Source: Warburgia ugandensis (lineage: Eukaryota; Streptophyta; Magnoliopsida; Canellales; Canellaceae). Taken from it: 64,000 nucleotides of DNA. Location of the stretch: positions 11,610,327-11,674,326 of the forward strand of contig CP141137.1 in NCBI GenBank assembly GCA_035236585.1, in the 5' to 3' direction. The notes beneath the pieces were generated by a model. That model was not told the DNA's origin. It ran no database searches and saw only the letters and a list, made by a program, of their open reading frames with translations. Positions 1 through 9,985 of this stretch are shown piece by piece. The stretch's first letter is position 1. Each line of letters starts with the position of its first letter. Position numbers and translations under genes: made by a program.

Positions 1-357
1 CGGGAGTACCTCTTACCAGCCATACAGAACCTGTTAAAAGACTCAGAAGCTCTTGATCCAGCACATAAAGAAGCCTTAGAAATTATATTGAGGGAAAGAT
101 CAGGCGGAACATTTGAGACTATCAGTAAGGTGATGGGCTCACATCTTGGCATTGCATCATCAGTGACCAGTTTCTTTGGTGAAAGTGGGCTGCTTGGAAA
201 GAAAGAGAGTAGTGTGGATGCACCTGAATCAACTATAAATCCAGAGCCAACACCACAGGCCCCAGCAGAGGACACGAGATTTAGGCGAATCATGAGGAGC
301 AATTTTGGTGACATGCTTAGAGGCAAAGGCAAGGCCCAAGAAGAAAGTCCCAAGTAA
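1..357 (+). CDS. C-terminal exon of a LisH/HEAT-repeat protein (5' end outside window)
   Basis: Frame 1 is open from the first base to TAA at 355-357, giving 118 residues. The piece begins REYLLPAIQNLL and runs through EALEIILRERSGGTF and HLGIASSVTSFFGESGLLGK to a polar, proline-rich tail ending in a basic FRRIMR / GDMLRGKGKAQE segment. From memory this matches the C-terminus of the plant HEAT-repeat protein resembling animal RELCH/KIAA1468 (Arabidopsis At5g16210-like). That family has an N-terminal LisH motif and HEAT repeats and is thought to act in membrane traffic; neither domain is inside this window. The first in-frame ATG lies well inside the piece, so this is an internal or last exon and not a whole small gene. 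The family call is from recognition only; the open frame itself is clear. Confidence 0.72.
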   Translation, partial: REYLLPAIQNLLKDSEALDPAHKEALEIILRERSGGTFETISKVMGSHLGIASSVTSFFGESGLLGKKESSVDAPESTINPEPTPQAPAEDTRFRRIMRSNFGDMLRGKGKAQEESPK

Positions 358-960
358 TCAGGTTGGATTTTTCTAGTTGTCAAGAGAAGCTCCACATTTT
401 ACTTTCCTGTTTCTCCATGCCTCTATGTTGCCAAGATATTTCTTTCTGTCTTCTTGGAGGTTTGATGAACTTAAGGCCAAGAACTGAAAATGCTGCTCTT
501 GATTACCTTTATATTTTTTCTTCTGAGAAAGATGTCACTATAAAGCTCTCTCTTCATGATACCAGAAGTATATTCGTTTTCTTCAAGAAAAATAAAATTC
601 ATTTAAGAGTGCAAACTTCATTAGAAGAAGTTGGAAGCAAAACTTACATCAGGGACAGAGATTACCCATTAGAAACAATCAGTCATATCCTTGCGAAGCT
701 AGCTTATCTGTTTTCACAAATCTTTAAAACTTTTACTGTCTGTGCCCCTAATCTCCATGGTCCTCTGATAAAATCTGAAGCCAATTAATTAGGCTGCCGA
801 GTTCAACCATTTAGGGAAATAGGTAGAAAAAAGACCGTTAGGGTCTCCTCCAATCTGAGTATTATCCATAAAATCTTTTTAACGACAATGTGAATAATGC
901 TCTAACCCTCCTTGCTCGAATTTGCAATATCTGTAAATCCTGCTAAATCCCCACAGAACA
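358..960 (+). other. Probable 3' UTR and downstream flank of the HEAT-repeat gene
   Basis: This follows the stop codon directly. It is moderately AT-rich and holds an open frame (363-788) that starts at TTG and has no recognisable domain, so I treat it as untranslated. AATAA-like signals occur near 890. No other feature is visible. Confidence 0.4.
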
Positions 961-2640
961 TCACCCAAGCATCTCCTTGAAGCATCTTGAAGAAAAACAC
1001 TTTATTTTCAAAAGGATGCTGGTTTTGTTTCCATGGAGTCTAGAAATTGTGAAAATAGTCAAGTGCTCCAAGATTTGGTTTTTCTCACCGAGAATTATAT
1101 GGCAGTGACACCATTGAAGAAGAGGTATTTCAAGAATTATGGAAACAACAAGGATTCCCAAACTCAGCCAACACCTGTAGGTTGTGGATTTCTCATGGAG
1201 CTTTTCTCAAAGTTTAGCTTGATGAAACTATTAAGGAAATGCAAGATGATGATTTTCTCTACTTGGCAAACCTGCTGTAAACTTTCCACTTCTTCATGAA
1301 AAAATCTTCGTAGTTATAGCTCCAAAATTTTCCGAAGTAAAAGCCCTTCTCATAACATCTCCAAGAGAAATGCTTCCCTTAAAAAAGGGCAAAGGGCGGC
1401 CTTGGTGCACGAAGCTCTTGCCTATGTGGGGCCTGGGGAAGAGGCAGACCACAAGGGCCTATAGTATGTAGCCTTATCTTGTTTTTGTAAGAGGCTGTTT
1501 TCACGCCTTGAACCCATGACCTCAATGTTACACAACGACAACTTTTACCGTTGCACTAAGGCTCCCCTTCAAATACTTCCCTAGAAGGAAAAAAAAAAAA
1601 AAAAAACCCCTTAAGCAGAGTCTCTTTATTCCCAGAAAGGACCAGAAATTTGAAAACAACCAAGTGCTATAAGAGTTGCCTCTCTCGCAAGGACATTATG
1701 ACACCATTAATGAAAGAGGTCTTTCAACAATCCTGGAGAGGTTGAGTATACCCGAAGCCATTTTAGGAGGCATTCTCCTGGCGAACCAAGTTCTAGTGAA
1801 TAATGGAGATCTGTGATACTGCTCTACAAAGAATCTCTACCTTCAGCCAGTCAAGGCAACGGAATGAAGGTGCCTGCAAGCTGATGATCAAGAGCCTCCT
1901 GTTGATAGTTGGGACTACTGACAGTTTGGAAGCCTTGCCTCTGAAGAATATTGCTTATGTTAATCCATCCCGGAATCCCAATTCGATGAAAAGTTTGGAT
2001 TCTGTTAGTGTTAAAGTATTACAAATCCTAAAACATATCTCATTCACCGCTTTGGAACAAGGATAATGCGAAGAATTTTGGAGGAATGATGAGACTTTGC
2101 AGTCATCACAGAAATATAAACTTTGTCAAGAGATTTTATCTCCTTAAAATGATACTTGAGTGTTGTCGTTGTGGTGACAGATGCAGCCTTTTGAGCCCCC
2201 TGCAGCAACCCACTGGCACCCTCTTAGTCACTTTTCCTTGTTAAACTGAAAAAATTTAACCCTCTTTAAGAAGGGCCTGCCTCATGTGCCAATAAGGGTG
2301 CGATATACCCCAACTTTTAGTGATCTTATTGTTGATGTCAGGCTTAGAAAGCTCCAAAGGTCTTACAAGGGTTGAATATCAGCGCCCAAAAAACAAGAAC
2401 CTTACATGATTTTGCTGGACATCTTCCCTAAAAAATTATGAACGTCAAGAAGTACAAGTTAACCACACCAGATAACTCAAAGCCTTTCATTGGTGGAGGT
2501 GTATCTTTTTCCTTCTTTGTTTTTTTTTTTAAAGGTTGAACGAGTTTCAGTACCATTTTTGGGGACGAAAGTACCCAGAAAATGATCGTGGGACTAGAAC
2601 ACATTGGGCGTGTTTAATATATTTTTAATTATGTTTTAAG
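961..2640. other. Unassigned intergenic DNA with a diverged internal duplication, split by a SINE
   Basis: About 1033-1145 and 1630-1735 look like two diverged copies of one sequence: both carry AGAAATT(T)GAAAA, CAAGTGCT and GACACCATT in the same order with similar spacing. An Au SINE (1380-1570) sits between them. Short open frames here (1033-1299, 1803-2066) show no known domain. It may be a decayed gene or transposon. Confidence 0.35.
1380..1570 (-). mobile_element. Au-type SINE, copy a, with target-site duplication
   Basis: Read on the minus strand this has the Au SINE layout: GGGGAGCCTTAGTGCAA start (tRNA-like A box), a B-box region around the degraded GGTTCAAGGCGTGAAAA motif, AGGCTACATACTATAGG, GGTCTGCC, and an end of GCTTCGTGCACCAAGG. 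Flanks carry AAATGCTTCCCT (1368-1379) and AAATACTTCCCT (1571-1582), a 12-bp target-site duplication with one mismatch. A poly-A run (1590-1606) lies just outside. Confidence 0.88.
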
Positions 2641-3157
2641 TTATAATTGTGAAATTTTGCGTATAAAGTTCTTCTTTGACTGTGTATCTATGGTGATCGG
2701 GGCCACTGATTTGCTAGCCTCACATTATGGATCTTTTTCTTCATCCTGCAAGAATCATTTTTTACTTTTCGTTTTGGAATAAGTAAATTATTAAGAAGAA
2801 GAAGAAACATCAGAGGGCAGAGATAGCCCTAGCTAGACTTATCGGCAAGAGAGTTACAAGACGCATACACATGCTGGACAATGACTCAAAAATGTCTCCA
2901 ATCTCATACATAAGAATCATTCAATGAAAGCCTACAGTGTGACATTTCTACTGTTCATGAGAACACTAGAACAGAATATCTTCAATCAACGTATGTTCAA
3001 GAGCTGTCAGTCCATGGATTCTATGATCGTCTGCCTTGATCTGAAAGCCACACTAGAAGGCAGATGACCTTCACTCTGTGATAAAATGCCAACCATAATT
3101 TCCCACGAAATGAGGCTCCCTCTTAGCAGTTCACTTGTCCTGTTAACCCTAGGCTCT
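2641..3157. other. Intergenic DNA, nothing recognised
   Basis: AT-rich sequence without a usable open frame, domain or clear repeat. Confidence 0.5.
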
Positions 3158-3171
3158 AGTTAACTGCCTTT

Positions 3172-3374
3172 CAAAGGGTAGCCCCAGTGCACGAAGACCT
3201 CATCTATGTGGGGTCTAGGGAAGGAGCAGACCACAAGGGCTTATAGCATGTAGCCTTACCTTGTATTTTTGCAAGAGGCTGTTTGTACACCATGAACCTG
3301 TAACCTCAAGGTCACACGACGACAACTTTTACTGTTGTGCCAAGACGCTCCTTCAGTTGCCAAGACGCTCCTTC
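3172..3374 (-). mobile_element. Au-type SINE, copy b, with exact 14-bp target-site duplication
   Basis: A minus-strand Au SINE: reverse-oriented GCACGAAG, GCAGACCACAAGGGC, GCAAGAGGCTGTTT and the B-box region TGACCTCAAGGTCACACGACG are all present. The 14-mer AGTTAACTGCCTTT flanks it exactly at 3158-3171 and 3375-3388. Inside the element, at its 5' (right) end, a 20-bp unit GCCAAGACGCTCCTTCAGTT is repeated twice in tandem (3339-3358, 3359-3378); the second unit overlaps the start of the right duplication. Confidence 0.93.
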
Positions 3375-3388
3375 AGTTAACTGCCTTT

Positions 3389-4684
3389 TGATTGGTAAAA
3401 TAAACTAACTATTTACTTGAGTTAAATGGGACACGTTTTTTCTTTCAGGCGTAGTTAAAGAGCCTCGGTGTATCGTTTCAAGATATTATACAAAACATTA
3501 TAATGATCTTAGAACGTATATATTGCTTCCGTATATTACACAAATCATTATCATGATCTTAGAACGTATACTACATATTTTGTAGAAGTGTTTCATCAAT
3601 CTATCAGATATATAATGATAATGGCTATGTCACACCAGTCCATTGATCGGTGGAACGTATGTCACTTGGGTGGACGCCACCTCGGAATCGAGGTCTCAAA
3701 TGAAATGAAGGGCTCGTGGAATCGGTTGGGGTAGGTGAAGGCTTCTTGCCCTGCGTAGTAACCAGAAGAGGTCGACTTGTGAACATGTAAATGTCAAATG
3801 CCAGTATGTATCGTTCACTGTTGGAGGGGAGGAACATCCACGCTCTCCCTGAGACATGAAGATTCGACCAATAATACAACAAAATCCTGCAGATTCACCA
3901 TTTCCTAACTTATTTCTTACTGTAACTGTTGAATATCTGTTCCCACATACAATTCAACTTAACCTTTGCTTTCCCGAACTAACGCTGAGAGAGAGAGAGA
4001 GAGAGAGAGTTTAGGTGATGCCTAAGTTAACTTGTTTAGGCTTTAGTAAAGTATATCCCTTAAGTCAAACCACAGCTGTTTAGGGATGATTAAGTGATGC
4101 CATCGTTCTCCTCAATTTTAACCTGCATTATACAACTTTATTCAGCAATTAAAAGTTAGTTCTCTAATTAACTTTGTAATGAAGACTTCTGGGTCCCCAT
4201 ATTTTTTAATAGATTGAGAAGTGCATTTTTCTTATCCAAGTTCTCTTTAGTTGTAGTCTCAAATATAACAGATAAGTTAATCAGAAGTTAATTGTAAAAG
4301 GGAAATAGTACCAAGGAGTATTCCAATGAGGTTGTTTGCAATGATAATACCAATCATGAATTAAGCTGTTTTGGAATAGTGAAAAAAATTTCAGCTATTT
4401 ACAGCCTTAAAACATAGACAAAATTATGGAAGCATAGATGAAAAAAGCTCAGTAGCTTGGGCTATTTGTTCTAGAATCATTTTATCTATATATTTAAGGC
4501 TGCAAATAGCAATGAAATTTTTACCTATTTCATAATAGCTTAACTCATGATTCCATCACAAACAGCCACAATGTGGTTAAATCTTGTTCCCATAAAGTTG
4601 TAGCCAAATATTTGCATAAGCCTAGAAATAACCATAAGAGTGACGAAAATCTGAATAAATTTTTAACATAGTTGATTTTTTAAA
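3389..4684. other. AT-rich intergenic DNA with a GA microsatellite
   Basis: No gene seen. It has two similar motifs at 3480-3510 and 3530-3565 (repeats of ATTATA-AC-AA..CATTAT-ATGATCTTAGAACGTATA) and a (GA)n tract at 3986-4009. The open frame 3625-3882 on the minus strand has no recognisable domain. Confidence 0.4.
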
Positions 4685-4747
4685 ATTGTTTATGAACCAA
4701 TCCATGGATTTGCTACTTTTAGAAGTCACTAAGCTTTTAACCTTTTT

Positions 4748-4843
4748 CTTTTTATTTTGAGTTATGTAGTTGTAGTGTTAGCTTCTTGAATAGAGTGATT
4801 AGAAGGTAAAAGATCAATAGAGCTTGATCTTGATTCCTTGCAG

Positions 4844-4930
<87 letters not shown>

Positions 4931-5010
4931 TAATCTATTTTTAGGAGATTGCATTATGAAGTGCCCTATAAGTATTAGATTTATTTAAAACTATTACACA
5001 CACATATAAA
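4748..5010 (+). repeat. Dispersed repeat with expanded CT tract, inverted partner near 9.8 kb
   Basis: Its sequence, from CTTTTTATTTTGAGTTATG through GTTAGCTTCTTGAAT, a CT tract, CCTAATCTATTTTT and TAAGTATTAGATTTATTTAAA, matches the reverse complement of 9770-9985 closely. The tract here is about 39 CT units (4849-4926) against about 5 in the partner. Confidence 0.85.
4849..4926. repeat. (CT)n microsatellite, about 39 units
   Basis: Uninterrupted CT dinucleotides. Confidence 0.98.
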
Positions 5011-5197
5011 GGGGAGCCTTGGTGCAACTGTAGAATTGTTGTCGTGTGACCTTGAGGTCACGGGTTCAAAGCTTGGAAATAGCCTCTTACAAAATGCAAG
5101 GTGAGACTGCGTACTATTAATCCTTGTGGTCCATACCTTTCCAAGACCCCATGGGAGCTTCGTGCACTGAAGCTGCCCCTTCTTCTTTTTTTTTTTT
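5011..5197 (+). mobile_element. Au-type SINE, copy c
   Basis: Near full-length plus-strand copy: GGGGAGCCTTGGTGCAACTG start (A box), GACCTTGAGGTCACGGGTTC (B box), AATGCAAGGTGAGACTGCG, CCTTGTGGTCC, GGGAGCTTCGTGCACTG, then a T-rich end (5187-5197). No clear target-site duplication. It sits directly after the CT-bearing dispersed repeat. Confidence 0.92.
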
Positions 5198-5587
5198 GTT
5201 TACGAACCAATTCATGGAATTGCCACTTTTAGAAGTCGCTAAGCTTTTAACCTTTTCTTAAACATTGTTCATGAAAAAACCTTCCAAAATTTGAGAGTGG
5301 CTGCATATGGAAATTCTAAGATTGGAAATAATTTCCTGTCTCAGACTCTTACGACCAGCTATCACGTGGGATGAAATGCATGGGATGCCCATAGAGAGAG
5401 AAGTATACTTGAGTTTCATCAAAAGGGTTCCATCATGAAAAGAAAAGGCCGGCCTTGGTCACCACAGACACCTCATATAAAATAATTGTATTACGGCTTC
5501 CCCATAAATCATTGCCTGTAGATGTTGTCTAACTAACTAAATGGGTTGATCTACATATAAAAATTACAAATAATACATACGAGTATG

Positions 5588-5595
<8 letters not shown>

Positions 5596-5665
<70 letters not shown>
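5596..5665. repeat. (CT)n microsatellite
   Basis: About 35 CT units. It creates a false SLSLSL open frame. Confidence 0.98.
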
Positions 5666-5666
<1 letters not shown>

Positions 5667-6124
5667 AAATAGCACGTTCTATAACTAATTGCTGCCCAAA
5701 AGTTAGCATACTAATCTCCATCAAAGAAGTACTTAATTTTCTGTTATTCTATTTCTTTCCATTAATAAACTATTCTCTTCTATCTGCTCCCTTTGACCAA
5801 TGATCATGACCCTCTTTCCATATCTCGAGAATTTCTATAATGCAACTCATGGCATTGTTTTGCACTAAAAGAAAAGCATATTTTTTCAGTGATCTAAGCC
5901 GTTCATTTGATTTGGCATGTATGTCTCATATAGGCATGATATCAAACATCTTCTCTATTAAATATCTATAAGACCTTGTTTCTTTAACCTTTTGTGGTTG
6001 TCATATAGACGATGTAATGCAAAATAAGCTTAAAATCATAAATGCCGGATCAGATGAACAGATGAATCACTGAAAAATACGCAAAGTGCATCCAACATGT
6101 CTTTTCTCAATGCATCGTAGAAAT

Positions 6125-6127
<3 letters not shown>

Positions 6128-6200
<73 letters not shown>
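6128..6200. repeat. (CT)n microsatellite
   Basis: About 36 CT units. It creates a false RERERE frame on the other strand. Confidence 0.98.
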
Positions 6201-6204
<4 letters not shown>

Positions 6205-6980
6205 GTGTATACATGTATAGACACATTTTGAGTAATACATATGATATATTTATGTATGATTGACTTGTTTTTGGTTTATCGTTGATGGGTCAGTTTGCCT
6301 ACCAAATTCTCTTGAAACTGATATTGTCAAGCAGTGAGCTTGTCAGTTTACCTTGAAATGGGGTATTTTGATTGTTTCATATTGATTAGAAGGAAAGAAA
6401 CAGATATAGAGTGGCTCTAGCTACAGCCCATCTTATTCCTGATTGCTTAGAAAAATAGGGAATTTGATCGCTTGAACGTCATATCCAAGGAACATAGCTA
6501 GCTCTCACATGTTTATCAGCTGGTAACTTGGTACTTCCATAAACCTACTAATTCACGAAAGATTGGTCCAACGTGTCAATGAAGTGAAATCTTACTGCGT
6601 TTAGCTTGAAAAGGCTTGTTTGTTTCGAAAGTATTTGCAATGTGGTCATTCATAATGTTGGCCACCCTGTAGATTGATCGCAATACAGAAAAAGGCAATG
6701 GCCTATACGGTCATAAATCTTTGATTAATCAATAGAACAGTTGTGGGTGAAGCACAGACAGAACAAACCAATGATCCATGTGCTTGGCTTTGCCTTAGCA
6801 CTACCCAAAGAGGGCTTTGACACAATTTAGAGACTCCAGAAAGGCTTCAGACTGCATAAAAAAAGATTGCTTATTGAGAGAGAGAGGGACTCTTACATAA
6901 TTAGCCATTACTGAGCACTAGATGCTGCTCGAATTGTCTTTGGTAACCCAGCCTAAGGCTGAATAAGACAGGCTGTTTTT

Positions 6981-7158
6981 GCTATTGGTATAGTAGAGTT
7001 GTTGTCGTGTGCCCTTGAGGTTATGGGTTCATGGTGTGAAAATAGCTTTTTACAAAATGTAAAGTAAAGCTGTATACTATTAACTGCTATGGTCCGCCCC
7101 TTTTTTAAACCCTGTATATGTGGGAGCTTCGCGCATTGGGGCTGCTGCTGCACCTTTT
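6981..7158 (+). mobile_element. Au-type SINE, copy d, diverged
   Basis: The start is degraded, but GTTGTTGTCGTGTG, CTTGAGGTTATGGGTTCA (B box), AAAATAGCTTTTTACAAAATG, GGTCCGCCCC and GGGAGCTTCGCGCATTGGGG follow in Au order. Confidence 0.82.
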
Positions 7159-8475
7159 GGTTCTGCAATTCTTTATTGATGCTTTATGTTCTGGATGTCC
7201 ACGTTTTGCTTTAGAAAATATGGACCATTACGTAGAAGTAGGGCCTAGACTAACCAAAACTAGTTGGATGGATGGCGTTCATTGTACAAAAGTTTTGTTC
7301 TGCGGAGACTGATTGTTTGATTGACAAGAAACATTACTGAGAAAAAGTAGTACATACTTAGATGATATTTATATGTGCATACTTATTACACAGAAGTATT
7401 TGCAGTGTAGAGAAGTATTTGCAGTGATCTACACTGCAAATACCAAATACTAACTTTGATGGATCAAGGGGTCAAGATCATCTGATGAACATGTTATTAA
7501 GGTAATAGGTCAAACTTGTGGCTTGCATATCAGATTAAGGTACCCACCCAATCACATCCTTCTGCCACACTTTGGGGTGAAAAGAGTAGATGTTAAGAAA
7601 GAGCTTAAAATTGCCCCTATCTTCTCATGTTTTCTCCTTGAGACCTGCTTTTGGAATCCAAAATGATATCTTCTTCAAGCGCGTTTGTACTATTTGCTCG
7701 CTTCTTTGCAAACACAATTATTGCACCCGTGTCTCCTACGTAATTCCCCTTTGACTAATGAAACTGATAAAAGCTAGCAAAAAGCCTCACTTTAGAGCCC
7801 ACATGTACCTTCATGAATTACCCCCATCTATCTTTCCGAAGTGAAGTTTGATTTCAAACTCGAACAAGAGAAGTACGCCATGCTCATGTGCCAAAGTGAT
7901 CACGGATCTGCAGTCACAGAGTCTATGCAAAGCGCGAAACTGATCTGAAAGATTGATGTGAGCTTAAATACATCTTAAAAGATGATCTGAGATCATGGGG
8001 ATAGAACCAGAGGCTAGCTTGTGACTTAAAGCAAGATTCAGAAAGTGTGGGTGACCATCAAACCATCGGATTAATAGTTTTCTTAAACATGATAATCTAT
8101 CATAGGAAAAGATTGTTCTTTCCATTTACTTGAATCCAAAGAATCTATTGTTTCTGATAGATTACAAGATGCCCAACTTGAGCAAAACTAAATTATGTAA
8201 ACCCATACTGGTGCCGTCGGTGGTTCAATAATTGATGTGGGTTCCACACGCTTCTTGTAGTGTTTGTTAGGATTGTGTGGATCCCACATTCTATCATGCA
8301 TCCTGAAGATGAAACAGGTGCAAGATCATCTCCAAATAGTCATTTTAATTATTGATTTTTTTTATTTTATTTATTTTGTTTGTAAGACAAGAATTTATGT
8401 CCATTTGCATGTTGATATTATAAAAACAAGATTCCCAGTGTGTAGCTCCAAATCCAAAAGCATGCCTTAATCTAC
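7159..8475. other. Intergenic DNA with a small perfect palindrome
   Basis: No gene recognised. The only structured element is the 16-bp inverted repeat at 7396-7443, listed separately. Confidence 0.45.
7396..7443. repeat. Perfect 16-bp inverted repeat with small loop
   Basis: GTATTTGCAGTGTAGA (7396-7411) is the exact reverse complement of 7428-7443. A third partial copy, GTATTTGCAGTG, lies in the loop, so part is a direct repeat as well. Confidence 0.9.
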
Positions 8476-8650
8476 AAAAAAGGGTAGCCCAGTTCATGAA
8501 GATCTCATATGTGTGTAGATTGGGGAAGGGATGGACTACAAAGAGTCAATAGTATATAGCCTTACCTTATAATAAAAGAGGCTGTTTTTGCTCTTGGAAA
8601 CCATAACCTCAAAGTTACAAGACAACAACTCTACGGCACAATGGTCCCAA
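8476..8650 (-). mobile_element. Au-type SINE, copy e, diverged
   Basis: Minus strand: AAAAAAGGGTAGCCCAG, GGGGAAGGGATGGACTACAA, TAGTATATAGCCTTACCTT, AAAAGAGGCTGTTTTTGC and CCATAACCTCAAAGTTACAAG follow the Au SINE order, with more substitutions than the other copies. Confidence 0.83.
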
Positions 8651-9769
8651 ATCAATTGGCGTGGTTTTTAGGTTTCTTGGCATCCAAGGCTGAACAAATC
8701 AGACCAGACCAGCCGAAGGTCGAGCTATTTGTGTAAATGTAGGTATTCCATGGTAACTAGCCATGAGGCCACGCCTCGACCATTGCCCCTACAACATGGT
8801 CTAACATCCGACATGCATGGGTTGTGATCCAATGTGAATTTATGGGAGAATGATCAGTTTTCAAATATTAAAGTACTTTATGCAGCTGGTTTTCCGCGTG
8901 ATTGGGATTGCCAGAACAATTAACCATTATTTGAATAGATTTCCTTGGTCAATAATAACTATTATTGGGCCGAATAGGGGACCAACTCTTGGGCCTAGTA
9001 CTCACCACAAGTAGTCTCATTAAGCAGGTAGAGACTATCAAGAAAGTGACAGACAGCTTGAGTGACTGTGATTTTTACCAAGCCTATCTGACACTAGCAA
9101 ATGTACTTAACGAGCAAACCCTCGGCAGTGAGGAAGGCTGTCAGATCACAGTATGTCCTCCTAGCATTCCCAGTAACAAACACGAAAAGCAGCTCTCAAT
9201 AGTAGAAATGCAATGTTCCCATATAATAACGAGCGAAAGAATAAGCATTTCTTATCCACACTTACTGTATAATATACTAAGTTCCTTAAAAGACAGGCAA
9301 ACAAACTAATATAAGAGCTTGGGTGCCTTTTGGAGATGGCACATCATCCATCAAATCCTTACTAATAGGGCTAATCAGGATTACAGATGTAGCATATTAC
9401 TATATATATTTCATTGATTTGGAGAAACCATTCTAATAGTTGAGGGCGGGAGATGAAAGCCGAATGTCACTTGTAAATGTTTATACATTACTAGTAAGGT
9501 GCTTTTTTCTGGAAGAGACCTTTTATATCCACCGTCACAGGTGTCATCCTTGGCACTGGTCTCCCTTACAATTGCAAAGATTGACAACTATTAAAGTTTA
9601 TTTGTAATGATGTTCTGTCATTATCCCAAAAGGCACATTTAGTTGATTAAAGTAGAAACTCTTCCCGTAAGACTCAACATGACTCAATCCTTCAGTACAG
9701 GGATACTTACACCAAATAGGAAAAATAAAAAGGAATATGGATAATGATTTCAATCATATTTAATGGCTA
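8651..9769. other. Intergenic DNA; one 114-codon frame of unknown meaning
   Basis: A frame at 8965-9309 is open but starts at TTG and shows no known domain or clear splice context. I see no other feature here. Confidence 0.4.
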
Positions 9770-9985
9770 AAACTAAATTTATTGTATATATATAGTTTTA
9801 AATAAATCTAATACTTATGGAGCACTTCTTAATGCAATCTCATGAAAAATAGATTAGGAAGAGAGAGAGAAGACTGCAAAGAATGAAGATCAAGTTCTAC
9901 TGATCTTTCACCTTCTTTTTGTACCCTAGTCACTCAATTCAAGAAGCTAACATTACAACTACATAATTCAAAATAAAAAGACAGA
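9770..9985 (-). repeat. Inverted partner of the 4.8-kb dispersed repeat
   Basis: The reverse complement matches 4748-5000, apart from having a short CT tract (about 5 units, near 9860-9872) and no SINE after it. It shows the probable ancestral state of the repeat. Confidence 0.85.

Larger units (their letters stand above)
4685..5260. repeat. 63-bp direct repeat flanking a CT-rich repeat unit and a SINE
   Basis: A ~63-bp sequence at 4685-4747 recurs at 5198-5260: both read GTTTA(T/C)GAACCAAT(C/T)CATGG, then CACTTTTAGAAGTC and GCTAAGCTTTTAACC. Between them lie a repeat unit (4748-5010) that has an inverted partner at 9770-9985, and Au SINE copy c. The direct repeat is too long for a normal target-site duplication. 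Confidence 0.75.
5261..6980. other. AT-rich intergenic DNA with two long CT tracts
   Basis: No gene seen. Long (CT)n tracts occur at 5596-5665 and 6128-6200. A short piece at 5445-5475 (GGCCGGCCTTGGTCACC) resembles the end of a minus-strand Au SINE but is too short to call. Confidence 0.45.

Noticed and set aside
363-788. 141-codon frame just after the HEAT-repeat gene
   Set aside because: It starts at TTG, has no recognisable domain and lies where the 3' UTR should be.
5011-5090. tRNA genes suggested by A- and B-box motifs
   Set aside because: These are parts of Au SINEs; no cloverleaf with anticodon stem and acceptor pairing could be drawn.
5445-5475. Very short Au SINE-like piece
   Set aside because: About 25 bp of resemblance only; chance cannot be excluded.
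5585-6224. Open frames rich in SLSLSL or RERERE
   Set aside because: They are translations of (CT)n microsatellites; the same applies at 20369-20632 and 10180-10362.
8965-9309. 114-codon frame in intergenic DNA
   Set aside because: Non-ATG start, no known domain, no splice or promoter context.
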